From an uncultured Spirochaetales bacterium (GTDB taxonomy: Bacteria; Spirochaetota; Spirochaetia; Sphaerochaetales; Sphaerochaetaceae), in contig CAKQWE010000005.1 of NCBI GenBank assembly GCA_934277975.1, positions 1 to 64,000 of the forward strand: a stretch of DNA of 64,000 nt, read 5' to 3'. The position numbers were made by a program, and so were the translations under genes. Below are positions 31,363 to 40,787 of the stretch, piece after piece. The first letter of the stretch is position 1; every line of letters begins with the position of its first letter. The notes under the pieces are model-generated. The model ran no database searches. It had not been told where the DNA came from and saw nothing but the letters and a program-made list of their open reading frames with translations.

Positions 31363-32709
31363 TTACAGGAACGAATACGGATCCAATGGGATTCCATCCT
31401 GTTCGATTCTGAAGAATACTGTTGGATTGAGAAGGTTCGTCGAACCATTGGCGAAGAAACCTATCGTATCCCCTTTCGATACCCTATCTGTGCTGTTGAC
31501 GCATATATTGGAGACATAATCGTAGTATGTGGTGTATCCATTGGAATGGAGTATCTTCACGAATCCGGTTCCATTGTCGTTGAAGCCTCTGTCAATGACG
31601 GTTCCCGCTTCAGAGGCACATACAGGTGTGCCATCAGCAGCCTGGAGGAGTATGCCATCAAGCTGGACGGCACTGTTTCCAAGAGGATCTGCAACCTTTT
31701 GGTTGTATAGTGCAACGGTAACGGCACTGTCGCTTGGAAGGCTGAACGACGGCTCCGCCTCAACGCTCAGGGTACCTGTCTCCTGCACGCTTTCAAGAGG
31801 GATGAACAGCTTGTCACCGGCACTTACGCTTTCGTTTCTAAGTCCGTTGACATCGCTTAGAGCCTTCCATCCCAGAGAAAGGTTCAACTGCTGAACTATT
31901 GACGAGAGGGTGTCCCCTTCCTTGACTGTATACAAAGTACCGTTCCTATCAGGAATCTGCAATGTGGACCCTATGAACAGGGATGTAGTGCTCTTTATCT
32001 GGTTGACAGATATTATAGTCTCCCTCGTCAGCCCAAACCTCTGTGCTATGGAATCGAGGGAGTCTCCTTCCTGAATCGTGTACTCGGTATATCTAACGAT
32101 GTCCCGAGAGAACGACGATTGCTGGGAAATGCTAAGGTTCTGCGCTATTGCAGGCTTCTTTATCTCAACTCCATGGGTAACGACATCTTCGGAAGAGACT
32201 TGTCCATCCAAGGCATAGTCCTGTGATGAAATGTAATCCGAGAGGTTGTCAGCCACCACATTTGCCTTTGATGATTCAGTCGAAGCCACCCGTTGTAGTG
32301 CATTGTCAATGTCCATCGAGACCGTTGGAGAATCGGTCGAGGATTCTAGAACGCCGGGCTCAGGGACATCGGTCTTAGAGATTGCGCCATCTGCAGGAAT
32401 GCCATTGCCGGCAACATCGTTGGGGATTGCAGTACTGGAACCGGAATCCGTGTCCTGAACATGCGACGAATCTCCTACACGTCCAACGATTGGAGGTGCG
32501 CTTGGAGAACTGGAATAAGAGGAAGCGCCCGCAAGCTCCTTGGACTTGAGGATGCTTACCCAAATGAGGACGGCAAGGACGCAGATGACCAGTGCAAGCA
32601 GGATTGTCACAAACAGCAGTTTGGAAGACGACCCTCCCCTCCTAGAGACTCTGTTGTCAGTAATGTCATCGTAGTTCCTTACCCTGCCCGTAGACGCACC
32701 TCTCGACAA
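31363..32709 (-). CDS. LysM protein with degenerate LytM/M23 domain
   Basis: The 448-residue protein begins at TTG (preceded by TAGGAT). It has a basic cytoplasmic N-terminus, one transmembrane helix (about 30-53), a long Ser/Asp-rich linker, two LysM domains (209-253 and 258-304) and a LytM-like domain (345-448). In that domain DGILLQAADGTPV aligns with the HxGxDIxAPxGTPV motif, but the zinc ligands H and D are L350 and L354. The HLHFE motif is replaced by VFFRIE, and the Y-x-H element by YDYV. It is therefore probably an inactive, EnvC/NlpD-like regulator or wall-binding protein. It is divergent from the PBP-like gene. Confidence 0.8.
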   Translation of the reverse strand: MSRGASTGRVRNYDDITDNRVSRRGGSSSKLLFVTILLALVICVLAVLIWVSILKSKELAGASSYSSSPSAPPIVGRVGDSSHVQDTDSGSSTAIPNDVAGNGIPADGAISKTDVPEPGVLESSTDSPTVSMDIDNALQRVASTESSKANVVADNLSDYISSQDYALDGQVSSEDVVTHGVEIKKPAIAQNLSISQQSSFSRDIVRYTEYTIQEGDSLDSIAQRFGLTRETIISVNQIKSTTSLFIGSTLQIPDRNGTLYTVKEGDTLSSIVQQLNLSLGWKALSDVNGLRNESVSAGDKLFIPLESVQETGTLSVEAEPSFSLPSDSAVTVALYNQKVADPLGNSAVQLDGILLQAADGTPVCASEAGTVIDRGFNDNGTGFVKILHSNGYTTYYDYVSNICVNSTDRVSKGDTIGFFANGSTNLLNPTVFFRIEQDGIPLDPYSFL

Positions 32710-32750
32710 TGTTACATCCTAATTATAATATAACGTCATGAGTTCTTCAA
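32703..32750. promoter_or_regulatory. Face-to-face divergent promoters with overlapping -10 boxes
   Basis: TATAAT on the plus strand occupies 32724-32729 and TATAAT on the minus strand 32722-32727. The plus-strand -35 candidate is TCGACA (32703-32708, 15-nt spacer). The minus-strand -35 candidate is TTGAAG (32745-32750, 17-nt spacer). Start codons are only 28 bp apart. The plus gene has eight bases between its -10 and ATG and no ribosome site, so its mRNA should be leaderless or nearly so. Simultaneous use of both promoters looks sterically impossible. Confidence 0.55.
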
Positions 32751-33847
32751 CGAATAAGGGCAACAATATTTCAACCTTGCTTTTCACAATGGGATGCATT
32801 GCATCAGCAGCGCTTGTAGTGGTGCTTGCAAGGCTCATGGTGGGAGATGGACTCAGGACCGGAAAATACATGAACCCAAACGTTGCTGCAAAGGTCGTGG
32901 GCGGCACAATATACGATGCAAACGAAAGGATCCTTGCCATGGATGTGCCGGTCTACAACGTCTATGCAAACCACAACTGCTCCGACATCGCAATCCAGAT
33001 CCTAAGCCTGCACCTGGACATGACGCCTGACGAAATAAGCTCCAAGCTTTCGGCATCCAAACCGGACGGCGCAACGCATGATATAGAGGCCAACACACAG
33101 GCCGATACCCTTGTGAAGTCAAATTTGGATGCCGGCGCAGTTTCAGCTTTGGAAAATGATATCAAAGAGCATGGAATTGAAGGATTTGTCGTTGTAAAAC
33201 GAGAGTATACAAGAGCCTATCCAGCTGCATTCCACGGTGCACAGCTCATCCAGGACATAGAGGAAGTCTACCATGAGCAATTGTTTCCAATCCCTGGTTT
33301 CGATGTCTCTACCACTTATGGGAATGATCTGCATCTATCACTGGACTTGGACGTACAGTACCTTTTGGACATTGTAGTACAGCAGGTGTACGAACTGCAG
33401 AACCCAGCATACGTTGCAGCTGGCATAGTGGATGCACGAACTGCAAGGCTTCTTGCCTGCACGACATATCCGTTCTACGATCTCAACGATATGGACGATA
33501 GAGCACAAAACATGGCATTTGTATCTTCCTTCTCTACAGACACAGCAATGCTTGAGAGCATAAGTGTCATCGACAATATGACAGACCATAGAACAGGAGA
33601 GGCCATCCAGAATGAGGGCCTTGCTCCAAGCCTAAGCACAAATGACGCAGTGGAGGAAATGATATCGACAGCAGACGGATCAACGGCCATTGTAGCCTTG
33701 ATTCCAGAAGAAAACCCAATCTACGCAGTATACATCTGCCCAATCGAGCCAAAGTACTATACGAATTCAACTGTACTTGAAGATGCACTTACCACTATAG
33801 AGGAAGGACTGCAGTCACAAGGAAGGCTTGGAAGCCAGACACTGTAG
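32738..33847 (+). CDS. PBP/FtsI-like protein lacking the transpeptidase core
   Basis: The 369-residue protein has one transmembrane helix (about 12-32) and a class-B PBP dimerisation region: GGTIYDANERILA (55-67, cf. RGxIxDRNG) and an R-x-YP block (155-165). LHLSLDLDVQYLLD (198-211) and AAGIVDARTARLLACTTYPFYDLND (227-251) match the start of a transpeptidase domain. Then the SxxK, SxN and KTG regions are absent: only about 70 residues separate this from ALIPEENPIYAVYICPIEP (320-338), which resembles the final strand region of PBPs. Ordinary FtsI/PBP2 has about 550-700 residues. It cannot be an enzyme and may be a scaffold. It lies beside the dead LytM gene. Confidence 0.75.
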   Translation: MSSSTNKGNNISTLLFTMGCIASAALVVVLARLMVGDGLRTGKYMNPNVAAKVVGGTIYDANERILAMDVPVYNVYANHNCSDIAIQILSLHLDMTPDEISSKLSASKPDGATHDIEANTQADTLVKSNLDAGAVSALENDIKEHGIEGFVVVKREYTRAYPAAFHGAQLIQDIEEVYHEQLFPIPGFDVSTTYGNDLHLSLDLDVQYLLDIVVQQVYELQNPAYVAAGIVDARTARLLACTTYPFYDLNDMDDRAQNMAFVSSFSTDTAMLESISVIDNMTDHRTGEAIQNEGLAPSLSTNDAVEEMISTADGSTAIVALIPEENPIYAVYICPIEPKYYTNSTVLEDALTTIEEGLQSQGRLGSQTL

Positions 33848-33892
33848 AAGGCCAAGCCCTACAGGAAGTGAAACCATGTAGGAAGCTGATTC

Positions 33893-34360
33893 CTATAGCG
33901 CTATTTGCGAGAGAATCTTCTCCTGCTTCACGAGCATGGGTTCACTTGCATCGTTGGTCTCGTGGTTCTCACCCGAGAGATGAAGTACTCCATGGATGAG
34001 AAGACGCCTAAGCTCTTCCTGGACAGACACCCCAAATGTCTGTGCATTCCTAGCCATCACCTCAGGACAAATCAGGATATCACCCAAGACACGCTCTGAG
34101 GAATCGCCGTTTATGAAAGGAATCCCATCAGGAGCCTCGTCCTCGGCTGCAAAGCTAAGGATATCAGTGCTGTCGTCTATGTTCCTATACTCGAGGTTCA
34201 TGTCGTGCATGCGGTCCTCGCAAATGAATGAAACGGAGAACTCGACATCCTTCAGGCCTACAGCCTTAAGCACTGCATCAAGATATGAAAGGACGAAATC
34301 CTCAGGAGCGATCTGCTCGTAGGAATCACAGTCATAGCATACATCTATAAGGTTGCTCAT
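33893..34360 (-). CDS. ybeY: Endoribonuclease YbeY
   Basis: The 155-residue metalloenzyme has the zinc motif HGVLHLSGENHE (H-x3-H-x5-H), family RNA-binding residues and the DILSFA segment. It takes part in 16S rRNA maturation and ribosome quality control. GGAGG precedes the ATG. It starts 21 nt after pgpH and ends the ispG-uvrA-lptD-phoH-pgpH-ybeY series; phoH-pgpH-ybeY is a very common bacterial order. Confidence 0.95.
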   Translation of the reverse strand: MSNLIDVCYDCDSYEQIAPEDFVLSYLDAVLKAVGLKDVEFSVSFICEDRMHDMNLEYRNIDDSTDILSFAAEDEAPDGIPFINGDSSERVLGDILICPEVMARNAQTFGVSVQEELRRLLIHGVLHLSGENHETNDASEPMLVKQEKILSQIAL

Positions 34361-34381
34361 CTAATGGCCTCCAAACAAAAA

Positions 34382-36559
34382 TCAATCCTCATCATCGTCA
34401 GGGTACTCAATCCTTGAATGGTACCTTGCGACCAGTGTCTTCACGAACGATTCACCCAGGACCTTTATGTCATGCATCGTAAGGCCGCTGTCATCAAGCT
34501 GTCCGCGCTCTATCTTGCCTAGGAATATGGAATCTATAAGCTTTGCGAACTTTCCTGCATTTGGCGTCACAGTCCTGCTTGCAGCCTCTATGCTGTCTGC
34601 AAGCATCACGATTCCACACTCAGGGAAGTCCGGGATATCGGCATTGTACGAATAGTCGGATGCCTTTACGGTCTCCCCCTTCCCGTCCTGTGATGCAGCC
34701 TGTGATTCAAGGGCCTCATGGTAGAAGTATTGGATCACGTCGTTTCCATGGTGGTCTCCTATTATCTTTATGACCTCAGGAGGAAGCCCTGCATCGCGAC
34801 CCTTGTCGGCACCAACCTTCACATGGCTCTTTATGACCGCAACCGAAAGGCTTGGGCTTATGTCATCATGCTTGTTTACGCCGCTCTGGTTCTCTACGAA
34901 GTACTCAGGGTGCTCCACTTTTCCAATGTCATGGTACAGACCTCCAACCCTGGCAAGAAGAGCATTGGCTCCAATGGCGCGGGCACCGGCCTCCGCCAGA
35001 TCTGCAACTGCACGGCTATGGCTGTACGTTCCAGGTGCGGCCTGTGAAAGCCTCGTAAGTACAGGAGTGTCCCTATATGCAAGCTCATACAACCTGAAAA
35101 CCGTTGGAAGATTGAACAGTTTCTCAACGATAGGCATTGTTACGGACAAAAGGACATAGGCCGCAGACACATTCAGAAGAACACCTAGAAGAATCATGAA
35201 AATGTCAGTGAAGACAGCCCCGTCTATTATAACGAACAGAATCGTGACGGCCGAACAGAACAGACATGAGAAGAACCATTGGTACACCATATCTATTCTC
35301 TTGTTGAAGAAACGGACAAGAAGAACACCCACGGATCCACACAGTACACAATAGAAGAACGTCATGACGGATGCGTTGGGAAGGGTCGATATCGTCATAG
35401 CAAGCATGAAAACCGATACCACCCCCAATCTTTTGTACCCCGATGCCATTGTGATGAATATTGGCAGAAAGAAGATTGGAAAGAACGATGAATTGAACTC
35501 AATCCTAAGATTGGATGACCAAAGAACCAGAAAATACGTTGCAACTATTGAAAGGACATAGCTTACAGCCAGTATAATATGGAACTGAACGTAATGCAGA
35601 TTCTTTCTGCTCAAGAACATACCAAAGACATACACGCCAAAGCCAAGCCCAATTGCATCAAGGACGAGGATTCCAAGGAACTCATAGACAGGCATATGTC
35701 CGCTATGGGTGCTCAGCATCTCTATGAGCTTTATCTGATCCTGCGTCACTACCCTATTGGCCTCTATGAGGACATCCCCCTTGTCTATGGAAATCACGAC
35801 AGGTTGGATGCTTTGGGCCGCAGACTGCCGTCTTTGAAGTGTCAGTTCCTCGTCATAGAGGACGTTGGGTTCCACAACAGAGAATACAATCTCTTCAAGA
35901 AGAAGAACCTGCTTTGAAGTAAGATTCTGCGAAATCCCGGAAAGGCTATCTGATACATAGGTGCTGATTGTGCTGGACGAAAGAAGATCCAAAGAATCCA
36001 AACCAATGGTATTCTCAGATGTCGATCCTCCACTTAGGTTGCTGACAGTTGCAGTCTTGTAGCCTTGACCCTCCACAAGGTCTATGTCCGACATATTGAA
36101 GAAACCTCTGGAACATACATCCTTGACAATGTCATATGCAATGGATAACAGATAGGAATCTCCTGAATCAAAGAGTTTTTGGGCTATCGTTTCATCCATT
36201 ATGGAAGAAAGGGTTGAATAATCCCCGGAAAGGAACGCTTTTCTGGCCAGATCCATCCTTCCAACAATCTCCATGGTCTTCGTTGGAGAATAGGAGAATA
36301 TGGGAAGCACTGCGTCGCTTGCAGCAAGACGCTTCTGCTCGGTGGCATCGGAATCGATCAAATCGACCGCCCCCTTTGCATACAACGTGGCCTCAGCAAT
36401 CTCACCTACCGCATAGTTCGAATACACCGAGCGGTAATGCACGTTCGAAGTCGTTCTTACGAGGGCGGGAAGAGCTACTGAAAACAGCACCATAGCAACA
36501 TAGCACACTATGATGACAATCCTCGAACTGGATTCCTCGTCCTTTCTATTTCTTTTCAT
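34382..36559 (-). CDS. pgpH: PgpH-type 7TM-HD phosphodiesterase, probably c-di-AMP specific
   Basis: The 725-residue inner-membrane protein has an N-terminal helix, a large extracytoplasmic 7TMR-HDED domain (about 40-260), seven transmembrane helices (about 270-465) and a C-terminal HD domain with YHDIGK near residue 545 and DHHGND further on. Proteins of this architecture next to phoH and ybeY hydrolyse cyclic di-AMP. The start overlaps phoH by 14 bp. A TTG nine bases upstream has a closer AAGGA and is a possible alternative start. Confidence 0.92.
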   Translation of the reverse strand: MKRNRKDEESSSRIVIIVCYVAMVLFSVALPALVRTTSNVHYRSVYSNYAVGEIAEATLYAKGAVDLIDSDATEQKRLAASDAVLPIFSYSPTKTMEIVGRMDLARKAFLSGDYSTLSSIMDETIAQKLFDSGDSYLLSIAYDIVKDVCSRGFFNMSDIDLVEGQGYKTATVSNLSGGSTSENTIGLDSLDLLSSSTISTYVSDSLSGISQNLTSKQVLLLEEIVFSVVEPNVLYDEELTLQRRQSAAQSIQPVVISIDKGDVLIEANRVVTQDQIKLIEMLSTHSGHMPVYEFLGILVLDAIGLGFGVYVFGMFLSRKNLHYVQFHIILAVSYVLSIVATYFLVLWSSNLRIEFNSSFFPIFFLPIFITMASGYKRLGVVSVFMLAMTISTLPNASVMTFFYCVLCGSVGVLLVRFFNKRIDMVYQWFFSCLFCSAVTILFVIIDGAVFTDIFMILLGVLLNVSAAYVLLSVTMPIVEKLFNLPTVFRLYELAYRDTPVLTRLSQAAPGTYSHSRAVADLAEAGARAIGANALLARVGGLYHDIGKVEHPEYFVENQSGVNKHDDISPSLSVAVIKSHVKVGADKGRDAGLPPEVIKIIGDHHGNDVIQYFYHEALESQAASQDGKGETVKASDYSYNADIPDFPECGIVMLADSIEAASRTVTPNAGKFAKLIDSIFLGKIERGQLDDSGLTMHDIKVLGESFVKTLVARYHSRIEYPDDDED

Positions 36560-37520
36560 AGGCGTCAATTATCCTTTGGACAATCCGGGACCTCACAGTA
36601 TCCTTTGCATTGAATTCAAGGAACTCGATCCCTTCTACATCCCTCAACAGCTCCCTTGCCTGAACAAGCCCGCTGGACGAGCTGTTTGGAAGGTCTATCT
36701 GTGTTACGTCTCCGGTTATTATAGCACATGAATTCTCTCCAATCCTAGTAAGGAACATCTTCATCTGGGAACGCGTCGTATTCTGTGCCTCATCAAGGAT
36801 TATACAGGCATTGTGGATGCTGCGACCTCTCATGTATGCAAGGGGTGATATCTCTATTGAACCGGACTCTTCAAGTCTTCTCACCGTTGCTGGGGAAACG
36901 ATCGCCTCCATGCTGTCGTAGAGAGGCTTCAGATATGGATTGAGCTTCTGCGAAAGATCTCCAGGAAGGAAACCAAGGCTCTCGCCTGCCTCAACGACAG
37001 GACGGGTGAGGATTATCTTCTGTTTGCGTCCGGAAAGCAGCTCCCCAAGGCAGTATGCAACCGCAAGGAAGGTCTTTCCCGTTCCAGCTGGGCCTATTGC
37101 AAATGTTATCTGGCTTCTCTCCATTGCCCTTACATACTGCTGCTGGTTCAAGCTCTTTGGATATACGCTTTTGTTGAGCACATGTATGGCAGTTCTTTTC
37201 GCCCCTTGTTCACCTTCAGAACCCTTGCCATTCGATTCGAAGGCAAGGGAGCTTTCCAACGCTTTGAGTTCCATCAGGATTTCAGGCTCAGTTATGTCAT
37301 TGGTGATACCTGCAAGGTTTGCAAGCCTTTGCATAAGAGCTGAGAACACAGCCTCCTTTGACGCGCAGTCCTCACCCTCATTAATGCGGCATTCAAGTCT
37401 ATTGCCCCTAAGGAATAGACTGCAGCCAACAAGCTTCTCAATGTAGGGTATGTTGCAGTCGTTTGGCCCGCATACGGTACGCATTGCATTGGTGTCTTCA
37501 AACACAAAACCAGATATCAT
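36546..37520 (-). CDS. PhoH-like ATPase
   Basis: The 324-residue protein has an N-terminal small domain and a P-loop ATPase domain with Walker A GPAGTGKTF and Walker B ACIILDEAQNTT, then GDVTQIDLP. These are the PhoH/YbeZ signatures, typical of partners of YbeY in RNA metabolism. The ATG lies five nt after the lptD-like stop; AAGGAGG is about 12 nt upstream, a rather long spacing. A longer upstream frame would run into the preceding gene. Confidence 0.92.
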   Translation of the reverse strand: MISGFVFEDTNAMRTVCGPNDCNIPYIEKLVGCSLFLRGNRLECRINEGEDCASKEAVFSALMQRLANLAGITNDITEPEILMELKALESSLAFESNGKGSEGEQGAKRTAIHVLNKSVYPKSLNQQQYVRAMERSQITFAIGPAGTGKTFLAVAYCLGELLSGRKQKIILTRPVVEAGESLGFLPGDLSQKLNPYLKPLYDSMEAIVSPATVRRLEESGSIEISPLAYMRGRSIHNACIILDEAQNTTRSQMKMFLTRIGENSCAIITGDVTQIDLPNSSSSGLVQARELLRDVEGIEFLEFNAKDTVRSRIVQRIIDAYEKK

Positions 37521-37527
37521 TGTAAAA

Positions 37528-40500
37528 TCAATCCTCCTTGCTGGTATCAACGGTCTTTTCGACTTTAAGCTCAGGAATGGCATTCCACTTCACATAGACC
37601 TTATATACAGGCGACCATGCAAGCTTTCCATTGGCCTGAGACTTCAGGCTCCCCTCCACACTCATGCAAAGGTTCCAATCCCTCATATAATGAACCAGCT
37701 CTACACTGAACGAACTCATATTGAAGCCTGTGGATTTCCTTCCATCTCCAAAGAAGTCGAACGACCTTATCAAGTCTTCCAGCATTGCATTGAAATCGAA
37801 GGAACCATCTATGATGTATCTATAGAAGCTTCTGTTGGAACTTTTGATGTCAAACTTCAAGGAAAGGAACTCAGCAATGGCGAACTCCAGTTTGAAATCA
37901 AAGGAAAGCACTGTGGCGTAGGGATTTGCAAAGCTATATGTGAAATCCGCATTCAAAGACAGCTCAAGACCAACTCTATTCTTCCAGAAGTAAACCGGCT
38001 TAAGTTTGTTGTCAAACCTCACCTTCAGGACATCCCAATCCCATTCTCCGCCGTTGCCTTTGAATGAAAGCGAGCATAGACCGCTGGACGTAAAGCTTTT
38101 GAAGTCCGTTGAACCTCTAAGTGAAAAGCCCAACGATGAGGGCTTGAGATTCTCCTTGTAGCTTAGGCTCTCACTGAGCGAAAGGCTACCTCCAAAGAAC
38201 TTCAAAGAACAGCTCTGGGAGAATGAATACGCTGACAGGAAATCGACTCCGTCATATTTCTTGAAGTTGTATGCATTCCTGAATGAAAAGCTCATGAAGC
38301 TGTTGGAGTATCCAAAACCAAGGTTTCCAAGGTTCTTCTCAAAACCGGAATAAGACTCTTCGAAAGATATGTCCATGTTTGCGGTGAATCCGCTTTGAGA
38401 GAACGAAATAGTAGGCTTCAACGTCTCCTTTACAGGTTTGAGTGTACTCTTCAGCCCAAGTGAGAAGCTACCCATAACCTTTTTGAACTCTATGCTGTGC
38501 TCTGTGACATCGCTCTTCTTCCACTCGCCCCAGCCGGATTCATCGTTTGACAACACGCCATCCACATCCTTGGAATTCAACGAATAGATTTTGTTGCCAA
38601 GTCTATATGTAAGGCCCAATGGTTGCGATTGGACTATAAGATTCGATACAAAACTGAAGTCGTGGACGTTCTTGTATGAAAGGCTTTCGTCCCTTTTTGT
38701 CGATACATCGCTTGTAAACGAATACTGAGGCTTCAACGTCTCCTTCACAGCAATCCATGAGTCTGGACTGCTTCCATCAATGTAGACTGTGCCGTATGTC
38801 TTTGAATACAGACTTGAAGGAACCATTTCACCTGTGTATTTGTTTCTGAACGTTTGATTGAAAGTATATCCAAACTTGAGACTTCCACTCGAAGAGCTTG
38901 AAGAGGAGCTTGAAACGGAAGGGGCCTTGTAGAATGACAAATCCAACGTTTTCGTTTCGTTTGAAGCAACGTCCTCCTCCCCAAGGGAATCTTCTCCAAC
39001 GGTGTCTTCTTCAATCAAATCCGCCTCAAAGGCGTCCTTCTTCTTAAGGACCTCCATTTCCTGCTCCAAGGAACTGGCAAAAGGGTCGTCATAGGTAGAG
39101 GTGCTGTTCTCCGTTGGCTTTGAACTCTTGAGAATCGGCCATGTTCCATTGGAAGAGAATGAGAGATCAGGCAGCGTTGCACTCTTGACCTTTGGCGTGT
39201 ATGCATACTTTCCATCCACAGTGCTACGATCGAACTCGTAGTCTATCTGCGCCTTGAGAGAGCTTAGCCTGAACGATGCCTGCCCAAGTTTTGCATTTGC
39301 ACTGGCATCGACAATCCAAGAGTACTCTTTTTGGGACGAATAGGTGCTTGGAAACTCCTGATTTGAACCAAACACCGCATCAAGTCCAAATTTGGTATTC
39401 CTGTTGAAGAAGTCACTCTTTGCAAGATAATCGCTGAAATAGGGAACACTTATGGAAAGAGATGTATCCTTGTACTTGAACTTTAGATTCAAGTCAAAAT
39501 AATATCTTGTCCTATTTGAATAAACACTTTCATTTGCATTGTAACCAATGGCTCCAACTGAAGATACTGCAAGCAAACCATCCCAAAGATTGTTGCTCGT
39601 ATCATAGCCTGCAACAAGGCCAAGGTCCTCATAGGCATCAGCAAAAAATGCAAAATAGCTCTTTGACCTGCGTGCCCAGGACTCCACGACACCAAGCTGC
39701 TCACCGGTTTCAATGTTGCGGTAGTACAACCCATCCCTCACCTTCTCCGACGAATCCCCTGAATCCAAAAGAGAGAGAAGCGATGCAGACAGATCCACAT
39801 CATTGGAATCACTTGATGAACTGGAAGAACTGGAACTTGACGAACTTGAAGAAGAGGCTCCAATCTTTGGATAAACGCCATACAGCTCCGTGGTCGTATT
39901 CATGAACGCACCCTTGTCGCTTGAAAGTCCAATTGCAGGATTGAACGCCAAGGTCGTACCTGGGTAGAAGAAAAACGGGAAATACATGATTGGCACACGG
40001 CCAAGCTTCACGAGGGCACCATCCACGAAGACGTCTGATCCGGAGAACGAAACCTTTGAGGCATTTATGCTCCAGTAAGGGTCCTCCTGAGCCGTCGAAA
40101 TGACACCATCATTGAAAAACGCAATGTTCTGCTCTCCTGCGTACGAAATAGTCTGGCCTGAAGCGTAAAGGCTCACGTTGGATCCCGCCGCGTTCTTCCT
40201 CTCCGTCGAACTGATTCCATTGAAAACGACAATATCCAAGCTGTCCCAATCGAAATAGACCGATTTTCCTGAAAACCGCTTTGAATCGGAATCTCCATCT
40301 TCAAGAACGACATTTCCAGACGCCTCAACGGCTTTGAGCTCAAGGTCAACCACAACCTTGTCTGCGGTCAGAGTCTTCTTGGAACCAGAGGAATCGGAGA
40401 ACGAAAGCCGTATGTTCCCGCTCATTACGACGACGTCTCCAAGGGTGAACATCATATCCGCACTCTCTATTGTGATCGATGTAGCGGTTTTGGAACCGTC

Positions 40501-40785
40501 AGAGGCCTTTGCATTGGAATTGGAGCCAAGTTCCATGCTTGGTGAACCCTGCTCTTCCGTTTCTTGGGATGACTCCTCCTCGCTTATTCCAAAGTAGACC
40601 AGAATTCTATTGAAAACGTCGTCTTCACCTCCAGTGGAGTCAAGTCCAAACGATGCAGCCATGGCCCTTAGCTCATCTGCACTGGCGTTGCTTAGCGAAT
40701 CAAAGAGCAACGACCGTGCAAAAACACATGGAAGGGTTATGAGAAGCAGTATGGCTATGACGAAAAAGACCTTTCTAAACAGCAT
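37528..40785 (-). CDS. LptD/OstA-like outer-membrane assembly protein
   Basis: The protein has 1085 residues with a signal peptide (MLFRKVFFVIAILLLITLP). After an acidic Ser-rich stretch comes an OstA/LptA-like beta-jellyroll (about 120-210, containing VVVMSGNIRLSF and KAVEASGNVVLEDG). A long C-terminal part of alternating amphipathic strands fits a large beta-barrel. Two polyserine tracts occur, about 15 Ser at 39811-39855 and nine near 38.9 kb. It directly follows uvrA (two nt), an order that I recall from Treponema (TP0514-TP0515). Spirochaetes without LPS keep such proteins, so its cargo is uncertain. Confidence 0.78.
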   Translation of the reverse strand: MLFRKVFFVIAILLLITLPCVFARSLLFDSLSNASADELRAMAASFGLDSTGGEDDVFNRILVYFGISEEESSQETEEQGSPSMELGSNSNAKASDGSKTATSITIESADMMFTLGDVVVMSGNIRLSFSDSSGSKKTLTADKVVVDLELKAVEASGNVVLEDGDSDSKRFSGKSVYFDWDSLDIVVFNGISSTERKNAAGSNVSLYASGQTISYAGEQNIAFFNDGVISTAQEDPYWSINASKVSFSGSDVFVDGALVKLGRVPIMYFPFFFYPGTTLAFNPAIGLSSDKGAFMNTTTELYGVYPKIGASSSSSSSSSSSSSSSDSNDVDLSASLLSLLDSGDSSEKVRDGLYYRNIETGEQLGVVESWARRSKSYFAFFADAYEDLGLVAGYDTSNNLWDGLLAVSSVGAIGYNANESVYSNRTRYYFDLNLKFKYKDTSLSISVPYFSDYLAKSDFFNRNTKFGLDAVFGSNQEFPSTYSSQKEYSWIVDASANAKLGQASFRLSSLKAQIDYEFDRSTVDGKYAYTPKVKSATLPDLSFSSNGTWPILKSSKPTENSTSTYDDPFASSLEQEMEVLKKKDAFEADLIEEDTVGEDSLGEEDVASNETKTLDLSFYKAPSVSSSSSSSSSGSLKFGYTFNQTFRNKYTGEMVPSSLYSKTYGTVYIDGSSPDSWIAVKETLKPQYSFTSDVSTKRDESLSYKNVHDFSFVSNLIVQSQPLGLTYRLGNKIYSLNSKDVDGVLSNDESGWGEWKKSDVTEHSIEFKKVMGSFSLGLKSTLKPVKETLKPTISFSQSGFTANMDISFEESYSGFEKNLGNLGFGYSNSFMSFSFRNAYNFKKYDGVDFLSAYSFSQSCSLKFFGGSLSLSESLSYKENLKPSSLGFSLRGSTDFKSFTSSGLCSLSFKGNGGEWDWDVLKVRFDNKLKPVYFWKNRVGLELSLNADFTYSFANPYATVLSFDFKLEFAIAEFLSLKFDIKSSNRSFYRYIIDGSFDFNAMLEDLIRSFDFFGDGRKSTGFNMSSFSVELVHYMRDWNLCMSVEGSLKSQANGKLAWSPVYKVYVKWNAIPELKVEKTVDTSKED

Positions 40786-40787
40786 AT

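Noticed and set aside
33848..33892. Short hairpins between the PBP-like gene and ybeY as a bidirectional terminator
   Set aside because: Stems are five pairs or fewer with mixed tails; not strong enough to annotate.
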